NCBI GenBank assembly: GCA_947507965.1
Contig: CANNQU010000002.1
Location: 32,360 to 96,359 of the forward strand
Origin: Bacteroidota bacterium
Lineage (GTDB): Bacteria; Bacteroidota; Bacteroidia; UKL13-3
Direction of reading: 5' to 3'
DNA: 64,000 nucleotides
A program made the position numbers and the translations under genes. The notes beneath the pieces are model-generated. The model was not told where the DNA came from, did not search any database, and saw only the letters and a program-made list of their open reading frames with translations. This document shows, piece after piece, positions 8,960-16,906 of the stretch (the first letter of the stretch is position 1; each line of letters starts with the position of its first letter).

Positions 8960-9637
8960 ATGAGAATATTCTTAGCAGAGGATGAAGCTGCCATTTCTGG
9001 CTTTTTAAAAGAAGGACTTGAAGAAGAAGGATTTGCTGTAGATGTAGTAGGAAATGGACGTTTAGGACTCGAAATGGCATTGGCTAACATCAATGAATAT
9101 GATCTGTATTTGCTCGACTGGATGCTGCCAGGAATAAGTGGGATTGAAATTTGCAGAAACATACGTAAGACCAATAAAACGGTACCTATTATTTTTTTGA
9201 CGGCCAAAGATACGGTAGATGATACCGTTTTCGCACTAGAAACCGGAGCGAACGATTTTCTGAAAAAGCCTTTCGCATTCGAAGAATTATTGGCTCGAAT
9301 AAAAGTTCTCCTTCGAAATAAGACAGGAGACCAATCCATTTTTGTAACTGAAAATATTATATTAAATACCGCAGCTCATCAGGTTACCAAAAATGGTAAG
9401 CCGGTTGAGTTAACTCAAAAAGAATTTGCACTACTCGAATACCTACTTCGCAATAAAGGCAACGTGTGTCGTCGCACTCGAATTATTGAAAAGATTTGGG
9501 ATATTCATTTTGATAAAGATACTTCTGTTATTGATGTCTTTATCAATTCACTTCGCAAAAAGCTTGATGATACGGGTGCCGAATCATTTATCCAAACGTT
9601 ACGAGGGGTAGGATACCGAGTAAATAACAAGGCATGA
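8960..9637 (+). CDS. OmpR-family response regulator
   Basis: The receiver domain shows the acidic pocket EDE at 7-9, the phospho-acceptor Asp53 in LLDWMLPG, the conserved Thr/Ser position in FLTAKD and Lys in LKKPF. A winged-helix DNA-binding domain follows, ending IQTLRGVGYRV. This 225-residue layout is typical of OmpR/CusR regulators. The stop codon overlaps the start of the histidine kinase by 4 nt, so they form a cognate pair. The neighbours suggest control of the redox cluster; the palindrome at 8379-8411 is a candidate target. Confidence 0.95.
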   Translation: MRIFLAEDEAAISGFLKEGLEEEGFAVDVVGNGRLGLEMALANINEYDLYLLDWMLPGISGIEICRNIRKTNKTVPIIFLTAKDTVDDTVFALETGANDFLKKPFAFEELLARIKVLLRNKTGDQSIFVTENIILNTAAHQVTKNGKPVELTQKEFALLEYLLRNKGNVCRRTRIIEKIWDIHFDKDTSVIDVFINSLRKKLDDTGAESFIQTLRGVGYRVNNKA

Positions 9638-11001
9638 AATTTAGTTTTAAAAAGCGTATCGCCATCTTTAACACATCAGCCGTAGCGGTAATAACGGCAT
9701 TGGTGTTCCTTGTTATTTATGCCGTTGTTTACGTCACCTCGTTCATTCATCTTGATCAAGATATAATACTCGAAAAAGAAGAGATCATTAACAACCTCGA
9801 CTGGAAAGACGACCTGATTATCATTAACAAAATGCCGGAATGGGAAGAGGCAGAACATAAAAAGGTAGAAATAAATCCAACGTTTATTCAAATAGTCGAT
9901 CATAATGGCAAGCTCATTTTTAAATCGGCGAATCTAAAAAAACAATACTTTCTATTTAATCCTTCGAATAAGAAGGAAAGCTATTTAAATACCTTACTTG
10001 AAGGACAGCGTCTTCGATTGGGACAATTCTCTATCCAAAATGACGACGGAAAAGTAATAGGCCAATTGACGATCGGTGTTTCGCAAGAAGAATCTCATTA
10101 TGTTTTAGATAATTTGCTCTTTACCCTTTGTATTGCATTTCCCGTTCTGCTATTCATACTGTACCTTGTTATTTACCTTACCGTATCAAAAGCCATTGCA
10201 CCAGTACATCGCTTAATACATGCGGCAGCAGGCATTAAAGATTCAACCATTGAGGCCCTTTTACCATTACCGGAAAATGAAGATGAAATATATCAACTGG
10301 CAAAGACGATCAATGAATTACTAAGCCGAATAGGAAATAGCATTCAACAACAAAAACAATTTACGGCCGATGCCTCGCATGAAATAAGAACGCCACTTAC
10401 GGCTATACGTGGAACCCTCGAGGTGCTGATAAGGAAAAAAAGAGAATCGGGCCAGTATGAGGAAAAAATAAGAGACGTTATCGAACAAACCGATAAACTA
10501 AACTTCCTGTTGGATCAATTGCTTCAACTTGCCCGACTTGAATCAAGCCCTGTAAATAGGGCTGCCGTTAACTTACCAAATCTTGTTAAGGAGACCTTAC
10601 AAAAATGGGACAAACAAATAACGGAAAGAGGAATACGAGTTGAATTAAATATAGAGGCCATTACGACCGTTTTTTCGGATCACTTTTTCTTATTGATGAT
10701 GATCGATAATCTAATTACCAATGCCATAAAATACAGTGCTATAAACGGTAAAATAGCCTGCCTTTGGAATGAAAAAGAGAAGACACTTTCGATAATCAAT
10801 GACGGGCCTGGGATACGTAAAGAGCAGATTCCATTTTTGTATGATCGCTTTTTTCGTACGGACCAATCGAGAAGCTCCGAGTTGCCGGGCAATGGCTTGG
10901 GTTTAGCCATCGTAAAGAAACTAGCCGACCTCCAGCAAATTGAAATTTCAGTCCAGAGCGATCCGGGTTGCACCATTTTCTCTTTGAAATTTATAGCTTA
11001 A
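9634..11001 (+). CDS. Membrane sensor histidine kinase
   Basis: The 455-residue protein has an N-terminal helix, an extracytoplasmic sensor region of about 120 residues, a second helix near 165-190, a HAMP-like linker and a HisKA domain with the phospho-acceptor His249 in DASHEIRTPL. The ATPase domain contains the N box NLITNAIKYS and G boxes NDGPGI and GNGLGLAI. The overall form is that of CusS-type kinases. The sensed signal is unknown; metal, peroxide or envelope redox state would fit the neighbours. It overlaps the response regulator by ATGA. Confidence 0.94.
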   Translation: MKFSFKKRIAIFNTSAVAVITALVFLVIYAVVYVTSFIHLDQDIILEKEEIINNLDWKDDLIIINKMPEWEEAEHKKVEINPTFIQIVDHNGKLIFKSANLKKQYFLFNPSNKKESYLNTLLEGQRLRLGQFSIQNDDGKVIGQLTIGVSQEESHYVLDNLLFTLCIAFPVLLFILYLVIYLTVSKAIAPVHRLIHAAAGIKDSTIEALLPLPENEDEIYQLAKTINELLSRIGNSIQQQKQFTADASHEIRTPLTAIRGTLEVLIRKKRESGQYEEKIRDVIEQTDKLNFLLDQLLQLARLESSPVNRAAVNLPNLVKETLQKWDKQITERGIRVELNIEAITTVFSDHFFLLMMIDNLITNAIKYSAINGKIACLWNEKEKTLSIINDGPGIRKEQIPFLYDRFFRTDQSRSSELPGNGLGLAIVKKLADLQQIEISVQSDPGCTIFSLKFIA

Positions 11002-11094
11002 TCTTTAGCTTATTTTAAGGAATTACAAAGGCAACGCGAAGTTCATCGTTCGCATCTTTGCAGTATATACTATTTAATTCAAAAAAAATCCAAG

Positions 11095-11850
11095 ATGAGA
11101 AATAAACTCTTTATCCAATCCCTGTTGATGTTGTCGGGCATTTTAATATTTACCTCATGCGGTAATACCGCTAATAATCCATCTCTGAAATCGCCGGTGC
11201 AAAGTAGTACGGATACTACCAGCTCAAAAACGAATCGAGAAAATGGGGAGCATGAAGCGAATGATAATACGAATAATGCGAGCACACCGGCCGATGCAAA
11301 AATCAAAACTACCGAAAATATACAGGCCGCATTTAAAGGTGAAACAACAGCCAGCGCCAAATATGCGGCCTACGCACAGAAGGCAGAAAAAGAAGGATAT
11401 CATGAAATCGCGCTGCTTTTTAAAGCCGCATCAACGGCGGAGAATATTCATGCCAATAACCACAAGGCGGTTTTGCAGGAGTCAGGAGTTCAGGTAGCTC
11501 TTATAAAACCGGAGTTCACCGTAAAATCTACGAAAGAAAACCTAGAAGATGCCATTGCTGGAGAAACATACGAAGCATCCATTATGTATCCTGACTTTCT
11601 AACCACTGCCAATATCGCAGGGGATCAATTGGCTCTCATAAGCCTGAACTATGCCTATAAAACAGAAAAGAAGCATAAAGTGATGTACGAAACAGCGCTC
11701 ATTGCCTTGCAAAACAACAACGTCAAATCATTACCTTCCATTTTCTATGTTTGCCCTACCTGTGGCAATACCTACGATACAAAAGCTCCGGCTCGTTGCG
11801 GTATCTCGATGACGTTTTCACAAAAATTCATATCTATTAATTCTCTTTAA
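11095..11850 (+). CDS. Rubrerythrin-like ferritin-fold lipoprotein
   Basis: A lipobox (FTSC, Cys22) predicts anchoring outside the cytoplasm, followed by a Ser/Thr/Asn-rich linker to about residue 70. Two helical pairs carry the diiron ligands expected of rubrerythrin: FKGETTASAKY with AENIHANNH, and AIAGETYEAS with EKKHKVMYE. A rubredoxin-like C-terminus begins with CPTCG, but the second knuckle is reduced to RCGISM, so one of four iron-binding cysteines is missing. Rubrerythrins reduce hydrogen peroxide; most are cytoplasmic. Here an envelope role, with electrons perhaps from the downstream cytochromes, is inferred. CATCTTTG at 11053-11060 may be its own -7 element. Confidence 0.88.
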   Translation: MRNKLFIQSLLMLSGILIFTSCGNTANNPSLKSPVQSSTDTTSSKTNRENGEHEANDNTNNASTPADAKIKTTENIQAAFKGETTASAKYAAYAQKAEKEGYHEIALLFKAASTAENIHANNHKAVLQESGVQVALIKPEFTVKSTKENLEDAIAGETYEASIMYPDFLTTANIAGDQLALISLNYAYKTEKKHKVMYETALIALQNNNVKSLPSIFYVCPTCGNTYDTKAPARCGISMTFSQKFISINSL

Positions 11851-11862
11851 ACTTTAATCCCC

Positions 11863-12348
11863 ATGAACCAAGCACACTTTCATTTATTAATTACCCATTT
11901 ACCGATATTCGGCTCTATCTTAGGTGGCCTTGTTTTAGGCTATGGACTCTGGTCGAAAAGCCATCAAACAAAAATAGCAGCGTACAACCTTTTAATTATT
12001 TCCAGTATAGGGGCCGTCATTGCCTATTTAACCGGAGAAGCCGCCGAGGAGCGTGTAGAGAAAATTCAAGGTATTTCAAAAGACCTCATTAGTCAGCATG
12101 AAGATTTTGCAGTAATCGCCTTGGTTGGATTAATTATTTTAGGCGTTACCTCCATCATCGGACTTCTACTCATCTTAAAAAAATCAACTTTTTCAAGAAG
12201 CGTAGCCACAATCACCCTCATGCTTTCTTTAATAAGTTTTGGATTAATCGCTAGAACAGGGTATCTTGGTGGCCAAATCAGACATTCGGAAATGAATTCT
12301 TCCACTACAAATCCGGCACCCGGTGGGGAAGAACAAGACGATGATTGA
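11863..12348 (+). CDS. DUF2231-family membrane protein (second copy)
   Basis: 161 residues with four hydrophobic helices and the same plan as the gene at 8457: an N-terminal HFHLLITHLPIFGSILGG, a middle TGEAAEE...SQHEDFA and a final RTGYLGGQIRH. The histidines in the first helix and in QHED are candidate heme ligands; this is inference from their conservation in both copies. The C-terminus is acidic, GGEEQDDD. It starts 12 nt after the rubrerythrin-like gene and 11 nt before the cytochrome b-like gene, so it belongs to the same operon. Confidence 0.8.
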   Translation: MNQAHFHLLITHLPIFGSILGGLVLGYGLWSKSHQTKIAAYNLLIISSIGAVIAYLTGEAAEERVEKIQGISKDLISQHEDFAVIALVGLIILGVTSIIGLLLILKKSTFSRSVATITLMLSLISFGLIARTGYLGGQIRHSEMNSSTTNPAPGGEEQDDD

Positions 12349-12359
12349 TTTTATTCATC

Positions 12360-12932
12360 ATGAATAAACCACTCCTGATAAAATATGTATTTCCCTTTAT
12401 TCAGTGGTATGCCTTAATGATTTTTATCACCATTGCCATTGACTATTTTCTTCATCGCTATCATTTAATTTATATTGGTCGCTATTTAGGTTTAATAGGT
12501 ACCGTCGTTATCCTAATTTCTTTTATTTATTCGTTACGTAAAAGAAAAATTATTAAAACCGGTTCACCCAAAAAATTATTACTCCTACACGAGTATTTAT
12601 CTTGGATTGGTGCAGTGTTACTTTTGGTGCATGCCGGCATTCATTTCAATGCAATATTACCTTGGCTAGCTATAGTTACCTTACTAATAGCAGTAGCCAG
12701 TGGGTTGGTTGGGAAATTTCTTTTGAAGAAATCAAATGAATTACTAAAAGTAAAAAGACAACAATTACTTGATACGGGTATGAGTAAAGAAGAAACGGAT
12801 AAAACACTATTCTTCGATTCGATAACCGTTGACGTAATGAAAAACTGGAGAGTTGTTCACTTACCCATTACATTTCTTTTGGGTGTATTGTCTTTGCTGC
12901 ATATCATCACCATCATAATGTATAGCAAATGA
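12360..12932 (+). CDS. Diheme b-type cytochrome-like membrane protein
   Basis: 190 residues with about five hydrophobic segments. His77 and His91 in one helix and His167 and His181 in another are each 14 residues apart, the spacing used by b-type cytochromes to hold two hemes across a four-helix bundle; His95 is a further candidate. This suggests quinol oxidation or transmembrane electron transfer. I do not recognise a named family. The ATG at 12360 is preferred to a TTG at 12345 that overlaps the preceding stop. The stop overlaps the start of the decaheme cytochrome (ATGA), strongly coupling the two products. Confidence 0.72.
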   Translation: MNKPLLIKYVFPFIQWYALMIFITIAIDYFLHRYHLIYIGRYLGLIGTVVILISFIYSLRKRKIIKTGSPKKLLLLHEYLSWIGAVLLLVHAGIHFNAILPWLAIVTLLIAVASGLVGKFLLKKSNELLKVKRQQLLDTGMSKEETDKTLFFDSITVDVMKNWRVVHLPITFLLGVLSLLHIITIIMYSK

Positions 12933-13858
12933 AGAAAATAATGGTTTCCGGAATTATTATTAGCTGTATATGGCTCATGTATGCGTATCCTGATGTGATG
13001 ATCAATCCGGGCAAGTTAGTTGAAGGCCATCAGAAAATACATAACCAATGTCAATCCTGTCATACTCCATTTTGGGGAGTCGTAAACAGCTCGTGTATTT
13101 CTTGCCATAAATTATCAGAAATTGGAAAAGACACCTTCCCGAATAGAGATACAAGTGCCATTAAAAGCAAAATTTTATTTCACCAGAGTCTCTCCAATCA
13201 AAGCTGTACTTCCTGTCATACAGATCATAAAGGCCTAAATCCAGAGCGAACGATCTCCCAATTTAAACATGAATTATTAGCTCAAACGATGTTAAACCAA
13301 TGCAATAGCTGCCATGGAAAGCCATCGGATAAGATACACCTACAAATTTCGTCTTCTTGTAACCGTTGCCATACGACGCAAGGATGGAAATCGCAAGTTA
13401 GATTTAATCATGAAATGATTGAAGGGGTGGACCAGACGAGTTGTACTACCTGTCATCAAAAACCAAATGATTCTTATCACCTCCTATTAAAGGATAACTG
13501 TAGTAAATGTCACCGTACAAACCAGTGGGTTCCCTCATCCTTCGACCACTCTTCGTATTTTGTGCTCGACCAAAATCATAACGCCAAATGTAGCACCTGC
13601 CATACCACTGCTAGTTTTGCCTCTTACACCTGCTATGGTTGTCACGAACATTCTCAAAACAGCATACTGGAAGAGCATGCTGAACATCGCATTAACAATC
13701 TTGAAAACTGTGTAGCATGTCATAAGAGTGGCAATGAGCATGATATCAAAAGTAATGGAAACTCAAGTAAAGAATTAAATCAACAAGATTTAAAGAATAC
13801 AAAAGATTATATGAACAGGAAGGAAAGAGAGGGCAAGAAAAATGATGACGATGATTGA
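12929..13858 (+). CDS. Decaheme c-type cytochrome
   Basis: A 309-residue protein with a single N-terminal hydrophobic helix acting as signal or anchor and ten CxxCH heme-attachment motifs (CQSCH, CISCH, CTSCH, CNSCH, CNRCH, CTTCH, CSKCH, CSTCH, CYGCH, CVACH). The opening LVEGHQKIHNQCQSCHTPF is typical of cytochrome c3/class III-like multiheme proteins. It should lie on the periplasmic face and accept electrons from the diheme b protein encoded just upstream with a 4-nt overlap. The tail is highly charged and ends KKNDDDD. The final acceptor is unknown; the rubrerythrin lipoprotein of the same operon is one possibility. Confidence 0.93.
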   Translation: MKKIMVSGIIISCIWLMYAYPDVMINPGKLVEGHQKIHNQCQSCHTPFWGVVNSSCISCHKLSEIGKDTFPNRDTSAIKSKILFHQSLSNQSCTSCHTDHKGLNPERTISQFKHELLAQTMLNQCNSCHGKPSDKIHLQISSSCNRCHTTQGWKSQVRFNHEMIEGVDQTSCTTCHQKPNDSYHLLLKDNCSKCHRTNQWVPSSFDHSSYFVLDQNHNAKCSTCHTTASFASYTCYGCHEHSQNSILEEHAEHRINNLENCVACHKSGNEHDIKSNGNSSKELNQQDLKNTKDYMNRKEREGKKNDDDD

Positions 13859-13869
13859 TTTTGAAGAGT

Positions 13870-14196
13870 CTATACCTTAAATTGATCTCCCCAATCCGAC
13901 ATGAGTTGCATTACGGGGAGTAACTTTTTCCCCTCTTTAGTTAATGAATACTCCACTTTAGGTGGGATCACTTCAAAAACTTTTCGCTTTACCACGCCGC
14001 TCTTTTCTAGTTCTCTTAATACCTGAGTCAACATTTTATCGTTGATGCCGATCAGTATTTTTTTCATTTCACCGAAGCGTTTTTTGCCATCTCTAAGATT
14101 CCAAAAAACCAGTCCTTTCCACCTGCCTCCAATTACCGACAGGGTTAAATCGACAGGGCAATAGTAAAAGGTGCCATCTAATTTATAACGTTTCAT
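13870..14196 (-). CDS. HxlR-family transcriptional regulator
   Basis: A winged-helix regulator of about 108 residues with the family pattern CPVDLTLSVIGGRWKGLVFWNL, the recognition region GINDKMLTQVLRELEKSGVV and the wing PPKVEYSLTKEGKKL. A single N-terminal Cys (Cys13), common in redox- or aldehyde-sensing members, is present. The ATG at 14196 is chosen because a perfect -7 element sits between it and the next ATG at 14235. A 25-bp operator-like site just upstream of its promoter is repeated almost exactly upstream of the SnoaL-like gene at 29710, suggesting autoregulation and a distant target. Confidence 0.92.
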   Translation of the reverse strand: MKRYKLDGTFYYCPVDLTLSVIGGRWKGLVFWNLRDGKKRFGEMKKILIGINDKMLTQVLRELEKSGVVKRKVFEVIPPKVEYSLTKEGKKLLPVMQLMSDWGDQFKV

Positions 14197-14210
14197 GGGT
14201 GCTTTTTTTA

Positions 14211-14243
14211 CAAATGTAATTATATTTTTAATCACTTCCCCAA
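14211..14243 (-). promoter_or_regulatory. Promoter of the HxlR regulator gene
   Basis: On the minus strand a TTG (14241-14243) and TACATTTG (14211-14218) are 22 nt apart, matching the TTG/TAnnTTTG promoter architecture. The -7 element ends 14 nt before the ATG at 14196. Confidence 0.6.
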
Positions 14244-14246
14244 TCT

Positions 14247-14271
14247 ATAGTACTTTCTTTTTAGGTAGTAT
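14247..14271. promoter_or_regulatory. HxlR-type operator, copy 1
   Basis: The 25-bp site begins ATAGTACTTTC and ends TAGGTAGTAT, an imperfect palindrome (7 of 11 arm positions). It abuts the -33 box of the hxlR-type gene. It matches the site at 29631-29655 at 23 of 25 positions. Probable binding site of the HxlR protein; inferred from repetition and position. Confidence 0.65.
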
Positions 14272-14339
14272 CCTATGCATCGATAGTACAAGGGATTGTG
14301 GAGTCGCTCCGAATTATAAAAATCATGGGGCGAGAGAGC

Positions 14340-15452
14340 TTAAAACCTCTTTATATAGTTATACTTTCCATTGCTAAAACTCATGGCAGCCAGGCTCCCA
14401 TCATTATTGGGTATGGCTTCCGCTTTTACTTTTCCTTTGAAAGCCTTACCGGCAGCCCACGCCACAGTTTTGGCTACCCTCGTTTTCGCACTATACTTCT
14501 GGTTTTTAATTTCTCTTGCCAGTGCTGTGTCTTTTATCATTTTCGACAAGTTTTTGGTAGCGAAATCGTTGACCAAAGTTGCCGGTGTTTTTTCCGGTTT
14601 AGCTGCAATGATTGTGCTTTCCTCTTCTTCTGACATAACCGGTATGCGAATCACCTGAATAGGAATATAACTATTTACTAATCCATCCAAATAGTCATCC
14701 GGGTTACGGCTTTTACTAAAGCTATAAAAGTTTTCCGGGCGACTTTCTTCGGTCGGGAGCATCTCGGTTCTGTTTTCTTCTGCGATGCGATGTAAGCTAC
14801 CCTCTTCTTTATTGTTATGAAGTGCGTCAACCAATTTACGGGTCGGTTTTTTAACCTTGTACTTAGGCTGTACTTCGATTGTATTTCTCTCCTGATTTTT
14901 TATGACCCATTGATTTTCAACCTTCGAGTAATTCGCCATTTCATCTCCCAATTTGGGTTGACTGAACCACCATACGCCGACACCCAAGAACAAACAAGCG
15001 GCTGCCGCCACATAACGATAACGAATCCATAGTGGCGATACCAATCTTTTTTTTAAACTACGTTTATCGGGAAAAACTAAATTTTTATTGGGGCGTACTT
15101 TCGTTAATGCATAGAGGGCTCTCTCTTTTTTATATTGAGGATTATGGGTTAAAAATTGCAGCAGCTCTTGTTGTTCATGAGGAAGCAAATCGTTTTCTAA
15201 TTCTGCAATTAAAAACGAATCCAGGGTATTCGGAGCAACAACGTTTTTAAGAAGATTATTTTTATTTTCAAAAAACAACGTTTCTTCAGGAAGCGTGTAT
15301 TGCTCTACCTCAAAAACGTGTTCTTTAAGAATTGGATTTTCATCCAAAAAAAGCAGGAGCATCTCTTTTTGATCAGGGCTAAGAGCATCGTCCCATAAGT
15401 CCACCATATAGGCTTCATAGTTGCTACGTGTAATGAAATTGGTTGGCTTCAT
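14340..15452 (-). CDS. Probable anti-sigma factor, single-pass membrane protein
   Basis: A 370-residue protein whose gene starts 1 nt after the stop of the ECF sigma gene. The first 140 residues are acidic and helical with Leu-rich repeats of the type LSPDQKEMLLLFLDENP and LLPHEQQELLQFLTHNP, resembling zinc-less anti-sigma regions. A single membrane helix (about 147-163) follows, then a charged low-complexity extracytoplasmic region of about 200 residues. The arrangement fits an anti-sigma factor that holds its sigma at the membrane. There is no clear similarity to FecR. The function is inferred mostly from position and topology. Confidence 0.65.
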   Translation of the reverse strand: MKPTNFITRSNYEAYMVDLWDDALSPDQKEMLLLFLDENPILKEHVFEVEQYTLPEETLFFENKNNLLKNVVAPNTLDSFLIAELENDLLPHEQQELLQFLTHNPQYKKERALYALTKVRPNKNLVFPDKRSLKKRLVSPLWIRYRYVAAAACLFLGVGVWWFSQPKLGDEMANYSKVENQWVIKNQERNTIEVQPKYKVKKPTRKLVDALHNNKEEGSLHRIAEENRTEMLPTEESRPENFYSFSKSRNPDDYLDGLVNSYIPIQVIRIPVMSEEEESTIIAAKPEKTPATLVNDFATKNLSKMIKDTALAREIKNQKYSAKTRVAKTVAWAAGKAFKGKVKAEAIPNNDGSLAAMSFSNGKYNYIKRF

Positions 15453-15453
15453 T

Positions 15454-15939
15454 TTATATTACATTTTGCATGCTTCCAATAGATTTCTTTAAAAACGTAC
15501 GAGCTCTAAATATATAAACCTTTACCTGCGATTCGCTTAAATTCAAAATCTCTCCTATTTCCTTATAATCGTAACCTTCGAAATCGCGGAGCAAAATAAC
15601 TTCACGTTGTGCATCGGGGAGTTTCTCCATCGCTTTGCGAACGATGCGTTCGGTATCGGTATATTCATATTCAACGCTATATTTACTCTCCTTCACTTCA
15701 CTAAAATCGGTCTTCCGTTTCTCTTTTCTTATCTTGTCAATCATGGAATTATGAGCAATCTGGAAAATATAACTTTTAGCACGTGAAAAATCAACCTTGT
15801 CGCAATGGATCCAGACTTTCTCAAAAGTGTCTTGCACCACATCTTTCGCTTCCTCTTTATTGCGCATCTGGTGCGCAATAAACCGGTAAACTCCATCAGA
15901 GAACTGTTCAACACAGTGATTATATTCGGCTATCGTCAT
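15454..15939 (-). CDS. ECF-type RNA polymerase sigma factor
   Basis: 161 residues with region 2 (VYRFIAHQMRNKEEAKDVVQDTFEKVW) and region 4 (LPDAQREVILLRDFEGYDYKEIGEILNLSESQVKVYIFRAR) joined by a short linker, the normal ECF layout. The adjacent downstream gene encodes a probable membrane anti-sigma factor, so the pair should respond to an envelope signal. A possible autoregulatory promoter is noted at 15989-16017. Confidence 0.95.
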   Translation of the reverse strand: MTIAEYNHCVEQFSDGVYRFIAHQMRNKEEAKDVVQDTFEKVWIHCDKVDFSRAKSYIFQIAHNSMIDKIRKEKRKTDFSEVKESKYSVEYEYTDTERIVRKAMEKLPDAQREVILLRDFEGYDYKEIGEILNLSESQVKVYIFRARTFLKKSIGSMQNVI

Positions 15940-15988
15940 GCAAGAGGTCCAAATTCTACCATTCTATTTTTATTTGTTTCGTGGTACT

Positions 15989-16017
15989 AATACGTGTCCA
16001 CCCATGTTAAAGTTACA
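15989..16017 (-). promoter_or_regulatory. Possible ECF-dependent autoregulatory promoter
   Basis: On the minus strand TGTAAC (16012-16017) and CGTATT (15989-15994) are 17 nt apart, about 50 nt before the sigma-factor ATG. The AAC -35 motif and CGT -10 motif are typical of ECF promoters. This is weak evidence from one site. Confidence 0.3.
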
Positions 16018-16073
16018 CCAAACCTCTACATTTTGTGAAAATCCAACGGGCAGCAGGATACCCTAACAGGAAA

Positions 16074-16790
16074 CTACCTTCCAATAGCAAACACGACCGG
16101 AATTTTATGTAGATCGATAGCCATTTTTTTCCACTGAGCAATCGATTGAGTGATGATTTTCTCCTTGGAAGAAGTAAGGGCTATGCCTGCACATAGGACT
16201 GTTTTTGAATCACAAATTTCTAACAACTCTTTTAGTAGCTGATTATTTCGATAAGGCGCCTCCATAAATAGTTGGGTGTAGTTCTTCACCGAAGCATCTA
16301 CCTCCATCTGTTTAATTCTTTTTTGACGCACTATTTTATCGTAGGGGAGGTATCCGTGAAACGTAAACTGCTGCCCTGTAAAACCACTCGCAACCAAAGT
16401 AAGTACAATGCTCGATGGTCCGGCCAATGGAACAACCGTTATACCTCTTTCATGGCATAATCGCACGATCTGATATCCAGGGTCGGCCAGGCAAGGCATT
16501 CCGGCATCACTGAGTAATCCAATATCATATCCACGCTGTAATGGAGCAATTAACTTTTTGAGGTCGCCTTCCGCATTATGTTCATTCAAGAGTTCAATAC
16601 TTAACTCTCCTTGGATTTTTTCAGGTAAAATTTTTTTGACAAACGAACGTATATTTTTTTCTGTCTCGCCAATATAATTGTTTATGTTGCGCACTACCTC
16701 CTTTACACGCGGCTGTAGGTAATCTACCGTATTGCCTTCATCTAATAAATTAGGAAGTAAAAAGAGTATGCCGTTTGTTTGCAATTGCAT
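16074..16790 (-). CDS. RsmI-like tetrapyrrole-methylase-fold SAM methyltransferase
   Basis: A 238-residue protein of the same superfamily as RsmI, seen in LLSDAGMPCLADPGYQIVRLCHERGI, VPLAGPSSIVLTLVASGF and FHGYLP. It lacks the N-terminal TPIGNLGD of true RsmI and instead begins GILFLLPNLLDEG. The bona fide rsmI lies at 40390-41061, so this is a divergent second member whose substrate is not known. The ATG at 16790 is preferred over a GTG at 16832. It is a single gene, divergent from the PorU2-like gene. Confidence 0.85.
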   Translation of the reverse strand: MQLQTNGILFLLPNLLDEGNTVDYLQPRVKEVVRNINNYIGETEKNIRSFVKKILPEKIQGELSIELLNEHNAEGDLKKLIAPLQRGYDIGLLSDAGMPCLADPGYQIVRLCHERGITVVPLAGPSSIVLTLVASGFTGQQFTFHGYLPYDKIVRQKRIKQMEVDASVKNYTQLFMEAPYRNNQLLKELLEICDSKTVLCAGIALTSSKEKIITQSIAQWKKMAIDLHKIPVVFAIGR

Positions 16791-16906
16791 TAAATTTGTT
16801 ATTTTTGAACAATGACGTATTAAATATTCCACAAAGAAAATTAAAAAATCGTAAACTGTGTTTATTCTTTTCGTAAAATACCATACAAAAAATTAGTTGC
16901 CTTCGA

